Origin: Candidatus Kaistia colombiensis
GTDB lineage: Bacteria > Pseudomonadota > Alphaproteobacteria > Rhizobiales > Kaistiaceae
Direction: 5' to 3'
DNA length: 64,000 bases
Assembly (NCBI GenBank): GCA_029203105.1
Contig: CP119318.1
Span: forward strand, 3,982,501 to 4,046,500
This document shows, piece after piece, positions 46,401-54,898 of the stretch. The notes under the pieces are model-generated. The model saw nothing but the letters and a program-made list of their open reading frames with translations, ran no database searches and was not told the origin of the DNA. The translations under genes were made by a program, and so were the position numbers. Position 1 is the first letter of the stretch. Every line of letters starts with the position of its first letter.

Positions 46401-49400
46401 GAACTGACCAGCCAGGCGCGCGCCGCACATGAGGAAATCGTCGCGTCGGGGTCGGGTCTCGTCGACCAGATCGCCAGCCAGGCGCTCGCGGCGCATGGCC
46501 AGTTCCTTTCGTCCGGCAACACGCTGATCGGCGAACTGACCAGCCAGGCGCGCGCCGCGCATGAGGAAATCGTCACGTCGGGGTCGGGTCTCGTCGACCA
46601 GATCGCCAGCCATGCCCGCATGGCCCATGAGCAGATCCTCACCTCCGGCGCGTCGCTCTCGGAAGAGATCGCCAACCAGGCGCGCACCGCGCATGACCGC
46701 ATCCTGACGTCGGGCTCCGACCTCGCCAACGAGATCGAAGGCCGCGCCACCGCGGTACACGAGCGGATCGTCGACACCTCGAGCCGCTTCGGCGATCTGA
46801 TCAACGATCGCGGCCTCGCCATCGCGACGGGCCTCGACGAGCGCTTCGCCGCGCTGCGCGACATCATCGAGGTCCGCGGACCGGAACTGGTGACGCGCTT
46901 CGCCGACCGCGCCAACCTGATGGACACCACGCTCGCCGACCGCCTCGAAGGCTTCGGCGGCGCGATCGAGGCCAAGATCGGCGCCGTCGCCGAGACGCTC
47001 GACAGCAATACCCGTCGCATCGACGAGGCGCTGGACGCCCGCTCTGCCCAGATCAACCAGACCCTGATCGAGCGGACGCGCCACATTGCCGAGGCGTTCT
47101 CGACCGGCCAGGCCGAAATCGGCGAGATCATCGACGACCGCCTGTCGGACGTGACCAATCGCCTCTCCGACCGGACGCAGGCGCTCTCGGAGATGCTTTC
47201 CGAGCGCTGGCATTCCATCAACGAGACGCTGGGCGAGAAGGCGGTCGAGGCGGCGAACAGCTTCGACGCACGCGCCGCCCAGATGGACCAGATCCTCTCG
47301 ACCCGCCTGAGCGACATCAGCTCGACGCTCGGCCGTGAGTCGGTCCGCGCCGCCGAGCAGATCGTCGGCTCCCTGTCCGAGGCGACCGAGCAGCTCGTCG
47401 CGGCATCGAACACGACCAGCGGCGCCCTCCGCGCTTCGGCCAGCGACGCCTCGCAGAGCCTGACCCAGTCGGCGGCGGACGCGACCCTCGCCTTCTCGCA
47501 GTCGGCAGCCGAGGCCAGCCAGGCCTTGACCCAGTCGCTGGACGATGCGTCGCGCAACCTCGCCCGTTCGGCACTCAACGTCTCCGAAACGGTCACGCTT
47601 TCGGCCAATCAGGCATCCGAGGCGCTGTCGCAGGTCGCGACCTCGACGGTCGACCTGCTGTCGAGCTCGAGCACCGATGCAGCAAACCACCTGTCGCGGG
47701 TTTCCGCCGAAGCGGCCGAGCAGATTTCGCGGGTCTCCCTCGAAGTCGAGCAGAGCCTCGGCGGTCGTGCGATGAACACGGCCAGCGCCCTCGAAGAGCG
47801 GACGCGTGCCTTCAACGCGGTTCTCGAGACGCGCAGCGCCGAGCTGGCCCAGTTGCTCGACGGCGAAGGCAACCGCCTCGTCGCAGCGATCGACCAGCGC
47901 GGCACCGACCTGACCAGCAGCGTCGCGACTGCCGGCGACACCATCGTCGACCTGCTGTCGTCGAAGGGCTCGGAGATCGTCTCGATGGTGCTGTCGCGCA
48001 CCGACGAGGCGGCCCGCGCGCTGATCGACAGCGGCGAGACGGTCTCGCGCAGCTTCGGCTCCACCAATGAGCGGCTGCGCACCGACGTGGTCGGCATCGT
48101 CGATCGCCTGGCGCAGTCGAACGAGATGCTCAACGCGCTGCTGACCCGCACGACCGAGAACCTGAACCAGATCGAGACGAGCCTGGCGGCCCGTACCGGC
48201 GAATTTGCCCAGGCGATCGAGCAGGCCATCGGCGGCACGCAGAATTCCTCGACCCTGCTCGCCTCGCAGGTGGAGATGCTGCGCGACGTCTCGAAGGACG
48301 TGCTGGAGAATGTCGGCGCCATCGCCGGCCGCTTCGAGGACCAGGGCCGTTCGCTCAGCCTCGCCGCCCGCACGCTGACCTCGGCCAACAGCGAGATCGA
48401 GGGTTCGATCGAGCAGCGCCGCGTCGCCCTCGACCAGCTCGCCCAGAGCCTGTCCGCCCGTTCGTCCGATCTGGACGGCATGATGCGCACCTTCACGGAA
48501 ACCGTCAGCACCTCGCTGAAGGATGCCGAGGAGCGCGCCGCCGAGGTCGCCAGGACGCTCGCCCGTTCGAGCGAGGCCGCCGCCAAGGGCGTGCTCGACA
48601 ACCTCGAAGGCATGCAGGCGACGGCCAGCAGCGAGAGCCTCAAGGCCGCCAATGTGGTCCGCGAGGCGAACCGCGCGCTGATGGACGACATGGCCGCCGT
48701 GGTCGCGGATGCGACCAAGCAGTTCTCGGCGGCGACCGACGAGATGCGCTCCGCCGCCAAGGAGATGCAGCAGGATCTCGAAGCGACGCGCACCGAACTG
48801 AAGCGCGGCGTACTCGAACTCCCGGCCGAAACGCGCGAGAGCGCGGATGCGATGCGCCGCGTCGTCACCGACCAGCTCAAGGCGCTTTCCGAGCTTTCGG
48901 ATATCGTTGGCAAGCACGGCAAGTCGCTGGATGTCTCGGTGCCCGGCACGCCGGCTCCGGCGCCGCGCGGTCGCGTCGCCGAGGCAGCGCCCGCTTTTGC
49001 CCGGTCGCAGCCGATCGCCGCCCAGGCCGTTCGCCAGGCAGCGCCCGAGCCGGTTCGCGTTGCGACGGCGGCCCCGGCCGCCCAGCGCCCTGCCCCGGTT
49101 CGCCCGGCGCCGGTCGAAGCCGCCCGTCCGGTGGTTCAGGCCCCGGCTCCGGTGCGTCCGGCCGCTCAACCGGCTCGCGCCGAAGCCAAGCCGGCTCCGG
49201 TGACGGGTCAGGCCGAGCCGCGCGGCTGGGTTTCCGATCTGCTCCGCCGCGCCTCGCGCGACGAGGACCACAATGTTGCCCCCGCCGAGCGTCGCGAAGC
49301 GGCTGCGCCGGCTGCTGGTAACGGTGCTTCGCTCGGCAACCTCTCGACGGACATCGCCCGGGCGATCGATCCGCGCGCGGCGGCCGAGCTCTGGGAGCGT

Positions 49401-49661
49401 CACCATCGCGGCGAGAAGAACGTCTTCACCCGCCGCCTTTACACGCTGGCCGGCCAGCAGACCTTCGACGAGATCCGCCGCAAGTATCAGGGCGAGGCGG
49501 ACTTCAAGGCAGCGGTCGATCGCTATGTCGGCGACTTCGAGCGCCTGCTGAAGGAAGTGGCCCGCAACGGCCAGGACGCGGCGGCCAGCAGTGCCTACCT
49601 CGTCTCCGACACCGGCAAGGTCTACACGATGCTCGCCCATGCGAGCGGCCGTTTCGACTGA
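43482..49661 (+). CDS. giant apolipoprotein-like repeat protein, candidate Growth Pole Ring (GPR) protein
   Basis: This 2059-residue protein has a disordered, basic and Pro-rich N-terminus (1-125), two membrane spans (about 128-149 and 167-189), and a very long alpha-helical region. Residues 319-1099 are 35 contiguous 22-residue units plus one 11-residue half unit, of pattern G-x2-L-x3-I-x3-A-x3-H-x2-I. A weaker 22-residue period continues to about 1540. A Pro/Ala-rich linker (about 1860-1960) and a compact C-terminal domain containing TRRLYTLAGQQTFDEIRRKY follow. Size, N-terminal anchor and apolipoprotein-like 22-mers match GPR of Agrobacterium tumefaciens, which forms a ring at the growing pole. 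Rhizobiales genomes often label it kinesin-like. Orthology is inferred from architecture. Confidence 0.82.
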   Translation: MANTPKSKDPVDAALTAVEEALRIDFDAPAAATPRTQATGAPRDRRLEPPRLQEAPRKGDAPRRADAPRKVDAPPAAANRALPPPTRSEEPAASPRGRQSGRSSRMPANDDRRVGGASLPARRPSRLIYPLASLLSVAWVGAIAAYVSSANISLFSGDGAVGSAQFTNIALALVLPVGIVWGIAMMVARAQEMRIAARSISDVAARLSEPEDAASEAVVTVSQAIRREVAAMGDGIERALARASELELLVHNEVAALERSYSDNEVRMRGLIDDLANQREAIVINSERVRTSIVSAQESLSKDLGEASEQIAANIIGSGDRITQALAGRGDNITSALGTAGDEMISKLSLRGEDLVNRLTSAATDVTESFSRTSVEVTDVLLSRSADINETLETTGRAMAETVAERGREVNETLARVTEELTEGLDRRTADMTRSISVTGNQVAETISLHTREVNSALKSNADSLIVDLALRGQEINEKLDETGNRIADTISARGGDLADRLALTGDRIQDAIAIDGGALAERLTSAGDIMATLIEARTAALRDTIDGASNAVNETFDARSAELTERLATVGGEVAKAIAVRGLKVNETIIASGNEISETIASRAGLLHERIVESGKQISDTMESRGTAVYDLIIESSQQLADAIETRGSAVHQRILHSGNEIASTIESRGTDIHDRIVASGSRFAEEIAGRADSAHQQILASGTELADAIETRAGAVHQRIMTSGTELSAEIERRADAAHERIVTSGTNLAGEIETRAAVAHERILSSGVNLADDIESRAEAVHKRIVASGTGLADEIENRAQAVHQRILSSGTELAQDITDRADAVHQSILASGTDISGEIERRGLDAQQRIVGSGTDLANEMANRADALHQRIVASGTELADEIEKRASTVHQRVIEAGSGLIEQIETRTGAVHERLVAAGSALIGDIAGQASLAHEQMLESGSSLADQIANQALAAHGQFLSSGNTLIGELTSQARAAHEEIVASGSGLVDQIASQALAAHGQFLSSGNTLIGELTSQARAAHEEIVTSGSGLVDQIASHARMAHEQILTSGASLSEEIANQARTAHDRILTSGSDLANEIEGRATAVHERIVDTSSRFGDLINDRGLAIATGLDERFAALRDIIEVRGPELVTRFADRANLMDTTLADRLEGFGGAIEAKIGAVAETLDSNTRRIDEALDARSAQINQTLIERTRHIAEAFSTGQAEIGEIIDDRLSDVTNRLSDRTQALSEMLSERWHSINETLGEKAVEAANSFDARAAQMDQILSTRLSDISSTLGRESVRAAEQIVGSLSEATEQLVAASNTTSGALRASASDASQSLTQSAADATLAFSQSAAEASQALTQSLDDASRNLARSALNVSETVTLSANQASEALSQVATSTVDLLSSSSTDAANHLSRVSAEAAEQISRVSLEVEQSLGGRAMNTASALEERTRAFNAVLETRSAELAQLLDGEGNRLVAAIDQRGTDLTSSVATAGDTIVDLLSSKGSEIVSMVLSRTDEAARALIDSGETVSRSFGSTNERLRTDVVGIVDRLAQSNEMLNALLTRTTENLNQIETSLAARTGEFAQAIEQAIGGTQNSSTLLASQVEMLRDVSKDVLENVGAIAGRFEDQGRSLSLAARTLTSANSEIEGSIEQRRVALDQLAQSLSARSSDLDGMMRTFTETVSTSLKDAEERAAEVARTLARSSEAAAKGVLDNLEGMQATASSESLKAANVVREANRALMDDMAAVVADATKQFSAATDEMRSAAKEMQQDLEATRTELKRGVLELPAETRESADAMRRVVTDQLKALSELSDIVGKHGKSLDVSVPGTPAPAPRGRVAEAAPAFARSQPIAAQAVRQAAPEPVRVATAAPAAQRPAPVRPAPVEAARPVVQAPAPVRPAAQPARAEAKPAPVTGQAEPRGWVSDLLRRASRDEDHNVAPAERREAAAPAAGNGASLGNLSTDIARAIDPRAAAELWERHHRGEKNVFTRRLYTLAGQQTFDEIRRKYQGEADFKAAVDRYVGDFERLLKEVARNGQDAAASSAYLVSDTGKVYTMLAHASGRFD
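44436..46778 (+). repeat. array of 35 tandem 66-base units (22-residue repeats)
   Basis: Units of 66 bases run without a break, encoding residues 319-1099 of the giant protein. The only exception is a half unit of 33 bases after the second copy. Later copies (from about residue 583) share GT-LADEIE-RA-AVHQRI-like sequence. The period is exact enough that counting 22 residues from unit 1 lands on unit 35. Confidence 0.9.
46347..46610 (+). repeat. recent 132-bp tandem duplication inside the array
   Basis: Bases 46347-46478 and 46479-46610 are identical except at two positions (46427/46559 and 46443/46575). Each unit is two 22-residue repeats. Other neighbouring repeats differ much more at the DNA level, so this duplication is recent or kept uniform by gene conversion. 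Confidence 0.92.
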
Positions 49662-49683
49662 TCGGGTCGGACCTCGAAATAGC

Positions 49684-49713
49684 GAAAGGGCGCGGTCTGG
49701 ACCGCGCCCTTTC
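49684..49713 (+). terminator. terminator of the giant gene
   Basis: Arms 49684-49697 and 49700-49713 are complementary over 14 positions (the innermost pairs form the loop in practice). The stem is followed by TGTTT. It begins 23 bases past the stop codon. Confidence 0.8.
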
Positions 49714-49893
49714 TGTTTCCGCGCTTCCCGCCGTTGCGACCAGAAGGTCACAGACGTCGCCACCGTGTGTTTCCATGCCGGTTGCAACTTGTCTCGGCCG
49801 AGATCCGCCCTGTAGACAGGCAGCGTTCTTCCGCCGCCGGCCCGTTTGCCGGCCGCCCCCCTGCCGCAACCGAGGTCTGGACCTCCGAATTAC

Positions 49894-51120
49894 ATGCTCG
49901 ACACAACGGCCTCGCACCGACGCAAGAGCTTCGGCGCCTTTCAGCATCGCGGGTTTCTATTCTATTGGCTGTCCCGCCTCTGCGCGACCTTCGCGGTCAA
50001 CATGGTCAGCGTTTCGGTCGGCTGGCAGGTCTATGACCTGACGCGCAACCCGTTCGATCTCGGCCTGATCGGCCTGGTGCAGTTCCTGCCGGCCTTGCTG
50101 CTTGTCCTCGTCACCGGCTCGGTTGCCGACCGCTACAATCGGCGCATGATCATGGCGCTCTGCCTCGTCGGTGAGGCGATCGCCGTCCTCGCCCTGCTGC
50201 TCTTCACCCTTTCCGGCAGCTCGATGGTCGTCATCATCTTCGGAATCCTGCTGTTCTTCGGCATCGTCCGCGCCTTCATGGGGCCGGCGTCGCAATCACT
50301 TGCACCCAACCTGGTGCCAACCAAGGATCTGGCCAGCGCCATCGCCTGGAATTCCTCGTCCTGGCAGATCGCCACCATCGTCGGCCCAGTGGCCGGGGGC
50401 CTGCCGGAAGCGCCCTACGCCGTCGCCCTGGTGATGATGATGATCGGCGCGATCCTGATCCTCATGGTGCCGAAGCCGGCGCAGAAGATCCTCGGCGACA
50501 AGGCGAGCTGGGAGACGGTGATCGCCGGCTTCCGCTATGTCTGGAAGGAAAAGATCGTGCTCGGCGCGATCTCGCTCGACCTGTTCGCCGTGCTGCTCGG
50601 CGGCGCGACGGCGCTGATGCCAGTCTTCGCGCGCGACATACTGGAGGTCGGTCCCTGGGGCCTGGGCCTGCTGCGCGCCGCGCCCGCCGTCGGCGCGCTG
50701 ACGGTGGCGGCGTGGCTCGCCTTCCACCCGATCCGCAACCATGCGGGTCTGCTGCTGTTCGCCTTCGTGACGATGTTCGGGCTCACGACCATCGTGTTCG
50801 GTCTGTCGACGCTCGTCTGGCTGTCGGTCGTCGCGCTCGTCCTGATGGGCGCCAGCGACATGGTCAGCGTCTATATCCGCGAGACGCTGATCCAGCTCTG
50901 GACGCCGGACGCGGTGCGCGGCCGGGTGAACGCGGTCAATATGGTGTTCGTCGGCGCCTCCAACGAGCTCGGTGAGTTCCGGGCCGGCATGTCGGCCGCC
51001 GTCTTCGGCGCCGTCAGCGCCGTGGTCATCGGCGGCGCCGGCACGGTGGCGATCGCCGCGCTCTGGGCAAGGTTCTTCCCCGATCTGCGCCGCGCCCGTC
51101 ATCTCGACGGCCGCCCGTGA
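49894..51120 (+). CDS. MFS transporter, EntS-like (MFS_3) family
   Basis: This 408-residue inner-membrane protein has about 12 hydrophobic segments. The MFS loop between spans 2 and 3 reads GSVADRYNRRMIM, the GxxxDRxxRR motif. NLVPTKDLASAIAWNSSSWQ and the FGIVRAFMGPASQS segment fit the MFS_3 group, which includes the enterobactin exporter EntS and macrolide exporters. Substrate unknown. The start at 49894 (MLDTTASHRRK) is preferred to an upstream extension of Pro-rich residues at 49846. It lies after the terminator of the giant gene. Confidence 0.88.
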   Translation: MLDTTASHRRKSFGAFQHRGFLFYWLSRLCATFAVNMVSVSVGWQVYDLTRNPFDLGLIGLVQFLPALLLVLVTGSVADRYNRRMIMALCLVGEAIAVLALLLFTLSGSSMVVIIFGILLFFGIVRAFMGPASQSLAPNLVPTKDLASAIAWNSSSWQIATIVGPVAGGLPEAPYAVALVMMMIGAILILMVPKPAQKILGDKASWETVIAGFRYVWKEKIVLGAISLDLFAVLLGGATALMPVFARDILEVGPWGLGLLRAAPAVGALTVAAWLAFHPIRNHAGLLLFAFVTMFGLTTIVFGLSTLVWLSVVALVLMGASDMVSVYIRETLIQLWTPDAVRGRVNAVNMVFVGASNELGEFRAGMSAAVFGAVSAVVIGGAGTVAIAALWARFFPDLRRARHLDGRP

Positions 51121-51234
51121 GACGCGCGCGCCGGCTGAAAGGGAGATATCCCGCGGCGGCCCGCCCGCCGGCCGGCGTGGAACCGGATCGGGCTGCCGGC
51201 ATTGGTTTTTCACGGTTTCATACGGGGAGCTGAC

Positions 51235-51387
51235 ATGAGCACCATCCTGCTCATCCTGATCGTGATCCTGCTGATCGGCGCGCTGCCCAGTTGGCCGTAC
51301 AGCTCCGGCTGGGGGTACTACCCGAGCGGGAGCCTCGGCCTGATCCTGATCGTCCTGCTGATCCTGCTCCTGTTGGGTCGGATCTAG
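51235..51387 (+). CDS. DUF3309 family small membrane protein
   Basis: This 50-residue protein is almost wholly hydrophobic. It has two short spans (ILLILIVILLIGALP and SLGLILIVLLILLLLGRI) joined by a Trp/Tyr/Ser/Gly-rich turn with WPYSSGWGYYPSG. This is the DUF3309 pattern, common in proteobacteria and without known function. GGGGAG sits 5 bases before ATG 51235. It is a separate small gene between two MFS genes. Confidence 0.85.
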   Translation: MSTILLILIVILLIGALPSWPYSSGWGYYPSGSLGLILIVLLILLLLGRI

Positions 51388-51492
51388 CGCACCCGACCGG
51401 CGACGGCGTTCCGCCGGCAATGCCTCGGGCCGGGATTGCATTCCCGCACTATCGTCCCGCCGCCGCTTGCGGTAGCAGACGCATCCCTCTCG

Positions 51493-52749
51493 ATGGATCG
51501 CGTCATGAACCGCCCTGATTCTCCCGCAGACGAAAGCCGCACGTCGCGTGAACGCATGCTGGCCTGCCTCGTCGTCGTCATCGGCACGCTGTCGACCATG
51601 GTGTCGATCGACCTGGTGCTGCCGGCCATCCCGGCGCTGCCGTCCCTGCTCGGCGGCGATCCGCAGGCGGCGCAATATGTGCTGGCAACCTATATGGGCG
51701 GTTCCAGCATTGGTCTGATCCTGTTCGGCAGCATCGCCCATCGCTTCGACGCGCGCCTGCTGCTGGCCGGCTCGCTGCTCGCCTATGCGATCGTCTCGGC
51801 GCTTGCGGCCTTCGCCACCGATATCTGGACGCTCAATGCCATCCGCGTCGTCCAGGGCGCGACCTCGGCCGGCGCCGCCGTATTGCCGGCGCCGATGCTG
51901 CGCCGCCTGTTCACCGACACCGGCGCCGTGCGCGCGATCTCGGTGATCGGCAGCATCCAGTCGCTGGTGCCGGGCCTCGCGCCGCTCATCGGCGCCTGGC
52001 TGCTGCATGTTTCCGGCTGGCAGGCCGCGTTCATCGTGCCGGCGGTGCTCGGCGCGCTCGTCTCGGCCGTCATCTTCATCAAGCCGTCGCTGCTACCGGC
52101 CAACCAGCCGATCGAACCCGGTCAGACACGCGGCGGCTATCTCGCCCTGCTCCGCAACCGACCATATCTGCGCTATGCGCTCAGTCATTCGCTGATCCTG
52201 GGCGGCCTGATCACCTTCGTGTTCAGCGCCCCCTACATCATGGTCGAGACGATGGGCGGAACGGTCGAGGGCTTCGTCTTTTTCCAACTCCTGTCGGTCG
52301 CCATGTTCGTGGTCACGTCGAACCTCGCCGGGCTTTTCGTCGAGCGCTGGGGACCGGAACGGCTGGTGACGATCGGCACGCTGATGGTCGGCGCGTCGGC
52401 GCTGGCCCTGCTCGCCTATGCCTTTGCCGGCGGCTCGAGCATCGTCGTGCTGCTCTTCATCATGCTGCCCGTCTCGGGCGGGCTGGGCCTTCGCGGCGGC
52501 GTCGGCTTCGTCAAGTCGCTGGCCGCTTCCGCACCGGACGAGGCACGCGGCTCGGCGGCACTGATGCTGGCGATCACGCTGTTGCCGACCATCGGCACGG
52601 CGCTCGTCGCGCCCTTCATCCAGTATGGCCTGCCGGCGCTCGCCATCGCCTTCGCCGTGATCGCGCTGCCGGCGGTCGCCGCCATCTATTGGCTACCGCG
52701 CTACGAGGGCGAGACGAGCAGCAGCACGACGGCGGTTCATCTCGGGTAA
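51493..52749 (+). CDS. MFS drug-resistance transporter, Bcr/CflA family
   Basis: This protein of about 418 residues has 12 hydrophobic segments. Bcr/CflA features include SIDLVLPAIPALPSLLGGDP in span 1, YMGGSSIGLILFGSIAHRFD with the A-loop, and VQGATSAGAAVLPAPMLRRL, the RxxQG motif of drug/H+ antiporters. Relatives export bicyclomycin, chloramphenicol or sulfonamides; the real substrate is open. Starts at 51493 and 51505 are both possible, as neither has a strong ribosome site. A palindromic repeat follows 25 bases after the stop. Confidence 0.88.
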   Translation: MDRVMNRPDSPADESRTSRERMLACLVVVIGTLSTMVSIDLVLPAIPALPSLLGGDPQAAQYVLATYMGGSSIGLILFGSIAHRFDARLLLAGSLLAYAIVSALAAFATDIWTLNAIRVVQGATSAGAAVLPAPMLRRLFTDTGAVRAISVIGSIQSLVPGLAPLIGAWLLHVSGWQAAFIVPAVLGALVSAVIFIKPSLLPANQPIEPGQTRGGYLALLRNRPYLRYALSHSLILGGLITFVFSAPYIMVETMGGTVEGFVFFQLLSVAMFVVTSNLAGLFVERWGPERLVTIGTLMVGASALALLAYAFAGGSSIVVLLFIMLPVSGGLGLRGGVGFVKSLAASAPDEARGSAALMLAITLLPTIGTALVAPFIQYGLPALAIAFAVIALPAVAAIYWLPRYEGETSSSTTAVHLG

Positions 52750-52774
52750 GGTTTTTTCGAGCTGTCACGCTCCC

Positions 52775-52900
52775 TTCACCTTTCCCTGAGGGAGAGGTCG
52801 ACGCACGCAGTGCGGCGGGTGAGGGTTTACGGCCTCACGGATGGTTCCCTAAACCCTCACCCGGAGCTTCGCTCCGACCTCTCCCTTAGGGAGAGGTGAG
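52775..52900. repeat. dispersed palindromic repeat, family A copy 1
   Basis: About 126 bases of imperfect palindrome. It opens with CCCTGAGGGAGAGGTCG and closes with CGACCTCTCCCTTAGGGAGA. In the middle, GTGAGGGTTTACGGCCTCAC faces AAACCCTCACCCGGAGC. Copies of the same layout lie at 58532 and 62203. Confidence 0.85.
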
Positions 52901-53020
52901 GAGCGTCCCAGCGTCGCTCCAACGCGCCTCCGTGACGGCGTTCACAGCACGCACCGTGACGCTACGTTATCCCATCCTCGCCGACCGGATCCCCCTCGGT
53001 CCTTTGGAGGAGATACCGTC

Positions 53021-53167
53021 ATGAAGAACGCCCTGAACCTGCCGCGCTGGCTGCGCCGCCGCCATGATCGCCGGATCCTGATGGCGATGGACGACCGCAT
53101 GCTGGCCGATGTCGGCATCAGCCGGTCGCAGATCGATCTCTATCTCTCCGGCGCGCGCGGCCGTTGA
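53021..53167 (+). CDS. DUF1127 domain protein
   Basis: This 48-residue, very basic protein has the DUF1127 core: LRRRHDRRILMAMDDRMLAD followed by VGISRSQIDLYL. Small DUF1127 proteins are abundant in Rhizobiales; some are linked to phosphate or carbon metabolism and RNA binding, but this one has no assigned role. GGAGGA lies 9 bases before the ATG. The 20 bases GGAGATACCGTCATGAAGAA around the start recur exactly at the BA14K gene (63508). Confidence 0.9.
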   Translation: MKNALNLPRWLRRRHDRRILMAMDDRMLADVGISRSQIDLYLSGARGR

Positions 53168-53191
53168 GATGACAAGCCGACGAGCGCGGCG

Positions 53192-54085
53192 TCAGGACCC
53201 ACCGGCGGCCATTGCCCGGCCGGCGGCGAGGATGGCGGCGTCGGTGCCGAGCGCCGTCGTGACGCTGCCGCCCTTCTCGCTATAGGGCGCGCCCTTGTAG
53301 CGCGGATCGCGCCACGGCCCGGTGGTGATGGTGATGCCGCGAAACACCAGTTCGCCATTGACGCGCGAAAGGTTCATGCCGCCCGACGACGCGCCGGTGG
53401 CATCGCAATCCGTGCGGAAGAACGAGGTTTTCGCCGCCGAGCGCGACTTGTCGATGGCGCGACGGACCTGGCAGCCCTGCGCGACGGGAACATCGCGATC
53501 GACTTCCTTCTCCATCTCGGCCGGATGCGCGGTGATGACGATCAGCTTGTCGCCATCCTGCACCGGCACGTCCGGCGCGACCGGGAACGGCTGGGCGCCC
53601 GCCAGCGGCTCGACCAGCCGGACGATGGCATAGTCATTGTTCGAGCCCGCCTTCGGCTTCTTCGAGCCGAAATGCGTCCGGTCGTCGACGACGAGGTCGA
53701 TCATCGGCCCGTCGACGCTCTGCGGCCGGAAGAAGCACTTCCAGCGCCGCTTGCCCGACGGCTCGAAGAAAACGTGCGCCGCCGTCAGGATCTGCTGGTT
53801 GGTCAGGAACAGCGCCGCCGATCCGACCGAGGGCGACGGCGACAGACAGCCGACATAGCCGGACACACTGCGGATCCGCGCAATCTCACCACGCGAAAGG
53901 CCGAGCGACGGTCCGATCGCCAACAGCGAATCTCGATCATCGGCGCCGTCGATGATGTTGACCCGCTCCAGATGCCGCATTCGCGGCGACTGGCCGATAT
54001 CCGCCAGCCCGATGGCGTGCGACAGGTCCAAGGCATGAGAAGCGACGGGAATGAGCAGGGCGAGGCAGAAAGTGACGATACGCAT
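53192..54085 (-). CDS. secreted trypsin-like serine protease
   Basis: This 297-residue protein has a signal peptide (MRIVTFCLALLIPVASHA). Trypsin-fold signs are the catalytic His in ILTAAHVFF, the Asp in NNDYAIVRL, and a Ser loop reading ATGASSGGM where classic enzymes have GDSGG. The loop keeps Ser-Gly-Gly but Asp is replaced by Ala-Ser, so activity is plausible but not certain. Several cysteines (for example in GCLSPSP and RTDCDATG) could form disulfides. The start at 54085 is chosen because the signal peptide begins there. Confidence 0.75.
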   Translation of the reverse strand: MRIVTFCLALLIPVASHALDLSHAIGLADIGQSPRMRHLERVNIIDGADDRDSLLAIGPSLGLSRGEIARIRSVSGYVGCLSPSPSVGSAALFLTNQQILTAAHVFFEPSGKRRWKCFFRPQSVDGPMIDLVVDDRTHFGSKKPKAGSNNDYAIVRLVEPLAGAQPFPVAPDVPVQDGDKLIVITAHPAEMEKEVDRDVPVAQGCQVRRAIDKSRSAAKTSFFRTDCDATGASSGGMNLSRVNGELVFRGITITTGPWRDPRYKGAPYSEKGGSVTTALGTDAAILAAGRAMAAGGS

Positions 54086-54255
54086 GGGCCGACCATGGCA
54101 CGCCGGCGGCATCCCGTCACCTCCATCTGCAACCCGGACGCGTCTCGCGAACATATTTGGTCGCAGGCCCGGATCACCACTTGTAGTCCAGCCGCTAAGC
54201 TGGCTCAATTCATGGTGACGCTCTTCTAGACGTGTATCCAGACTAGGTTGTCGAA

Positions 54256-54804
54256 ATGCAGTTGAGACCCGTCACCTACTATTCCGACTTTGTCGTCTAC
54301 CCCGTCACCCTCACCGCGCTGGTTGTAGCCGCCGTGTTCTGGCAGGGGCACATCAATCCGCTGGTCTGGATCGCCGCCTATGGAATCGGCCTTTGCGTCT
54401 GGACACTGGCCGAATATCTGATCCATCGCGGCATTCTGCACAATGTCGTCTATTTCCGCGACTTGCATGAGAAGCATCACGCCGCGCCGACCGAGCTGAT
54501 CGGCACGCCGATCTGGCTGAGCTTTCTCGCCCTCGCCGCCGCTGTCTTCTGGCCGAGCTGGTATCTGTTCGATTTCGGCGTCGCCAGCGGCTTCACGGCC
54601 GGCGTCACCACCGGCTACGTCAGCTACAGCTTCATCCACCACGTGCTGCATCACTGGCACCCGCAGCACGATTCCTACCTGTACAAGGTGAAGCGCCGGC
54701 ATGCGCTGCATCATCACAGCGGCGAAGAGGGCAATTTCGGCGTCACCACGCTGTTCTGGGACCATGTGTTCGGCACGGCGCTGCCGCGGCGGAAGCGCAA
54801 CTGA
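54256..54804 (+). CDS. sterol desaturase/fatty acid hydroxylase family membrane protein
   Basis: This 182-residue integral-membrane di-iron oxygenase candidate has the histidine clusters EYLIHRGILH, LHEKHH, FIHHVLHHWHPQH and RRHALHHHSGEE, spread over four hydrophobic spans. The family hydroxylates or desaturates lipids. Short bacterial members include carotenoid and fatty acid hydroxylases, and the precise substrate is unknown. The start at 54256 has no strong ribosome site. It diverges from the protease gene. Confidence 0.85.
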   Translation: MQLRPVTYYSDFVVYPVTLTALVVAAVFWQGHINPLVWIAAYGIGLCVWTLAEYLIHRGILHNVVYFRDLHEKHHAAPTELIGTPIWLSFLALAAAVFWPSWYLFDFGVASGFTAGVTTGYVSYSFIHHVLHHWHPQHDSYLYKVKRRHALHHHSGEEGNFGVTTLFWDHVFGTALPRRKRN

Positions 54805-54898
54805 CCTGCGCCACCGCGCCGGAATCGGGACGCCGGCAACGCTCGGCCGCCGTCGCGCCTCTTCGGGCGATCCGACTGTTGCCTCGCTGCAGCGCGTC

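Noticed and set aside
44436..46778. Regular 66-base repeats that could be taken for a CRISPR array
   Set aside because: Repeats are contiguous, without spacers, in frame with a long gene, and encode a 22-residue helix motif. No cas genes are near.
43383..49787. A 2134-codon open frame on the minus strand, antisense to the giant repeat gene
   Set aside because: It is the mirror of GC-rich codon usage: the plus strand has membrane spans, an exact 22-residue protein period and a ribosome-side start, while the minus translation is low-complexity Gly/Arg/Asp-rich with no motif.
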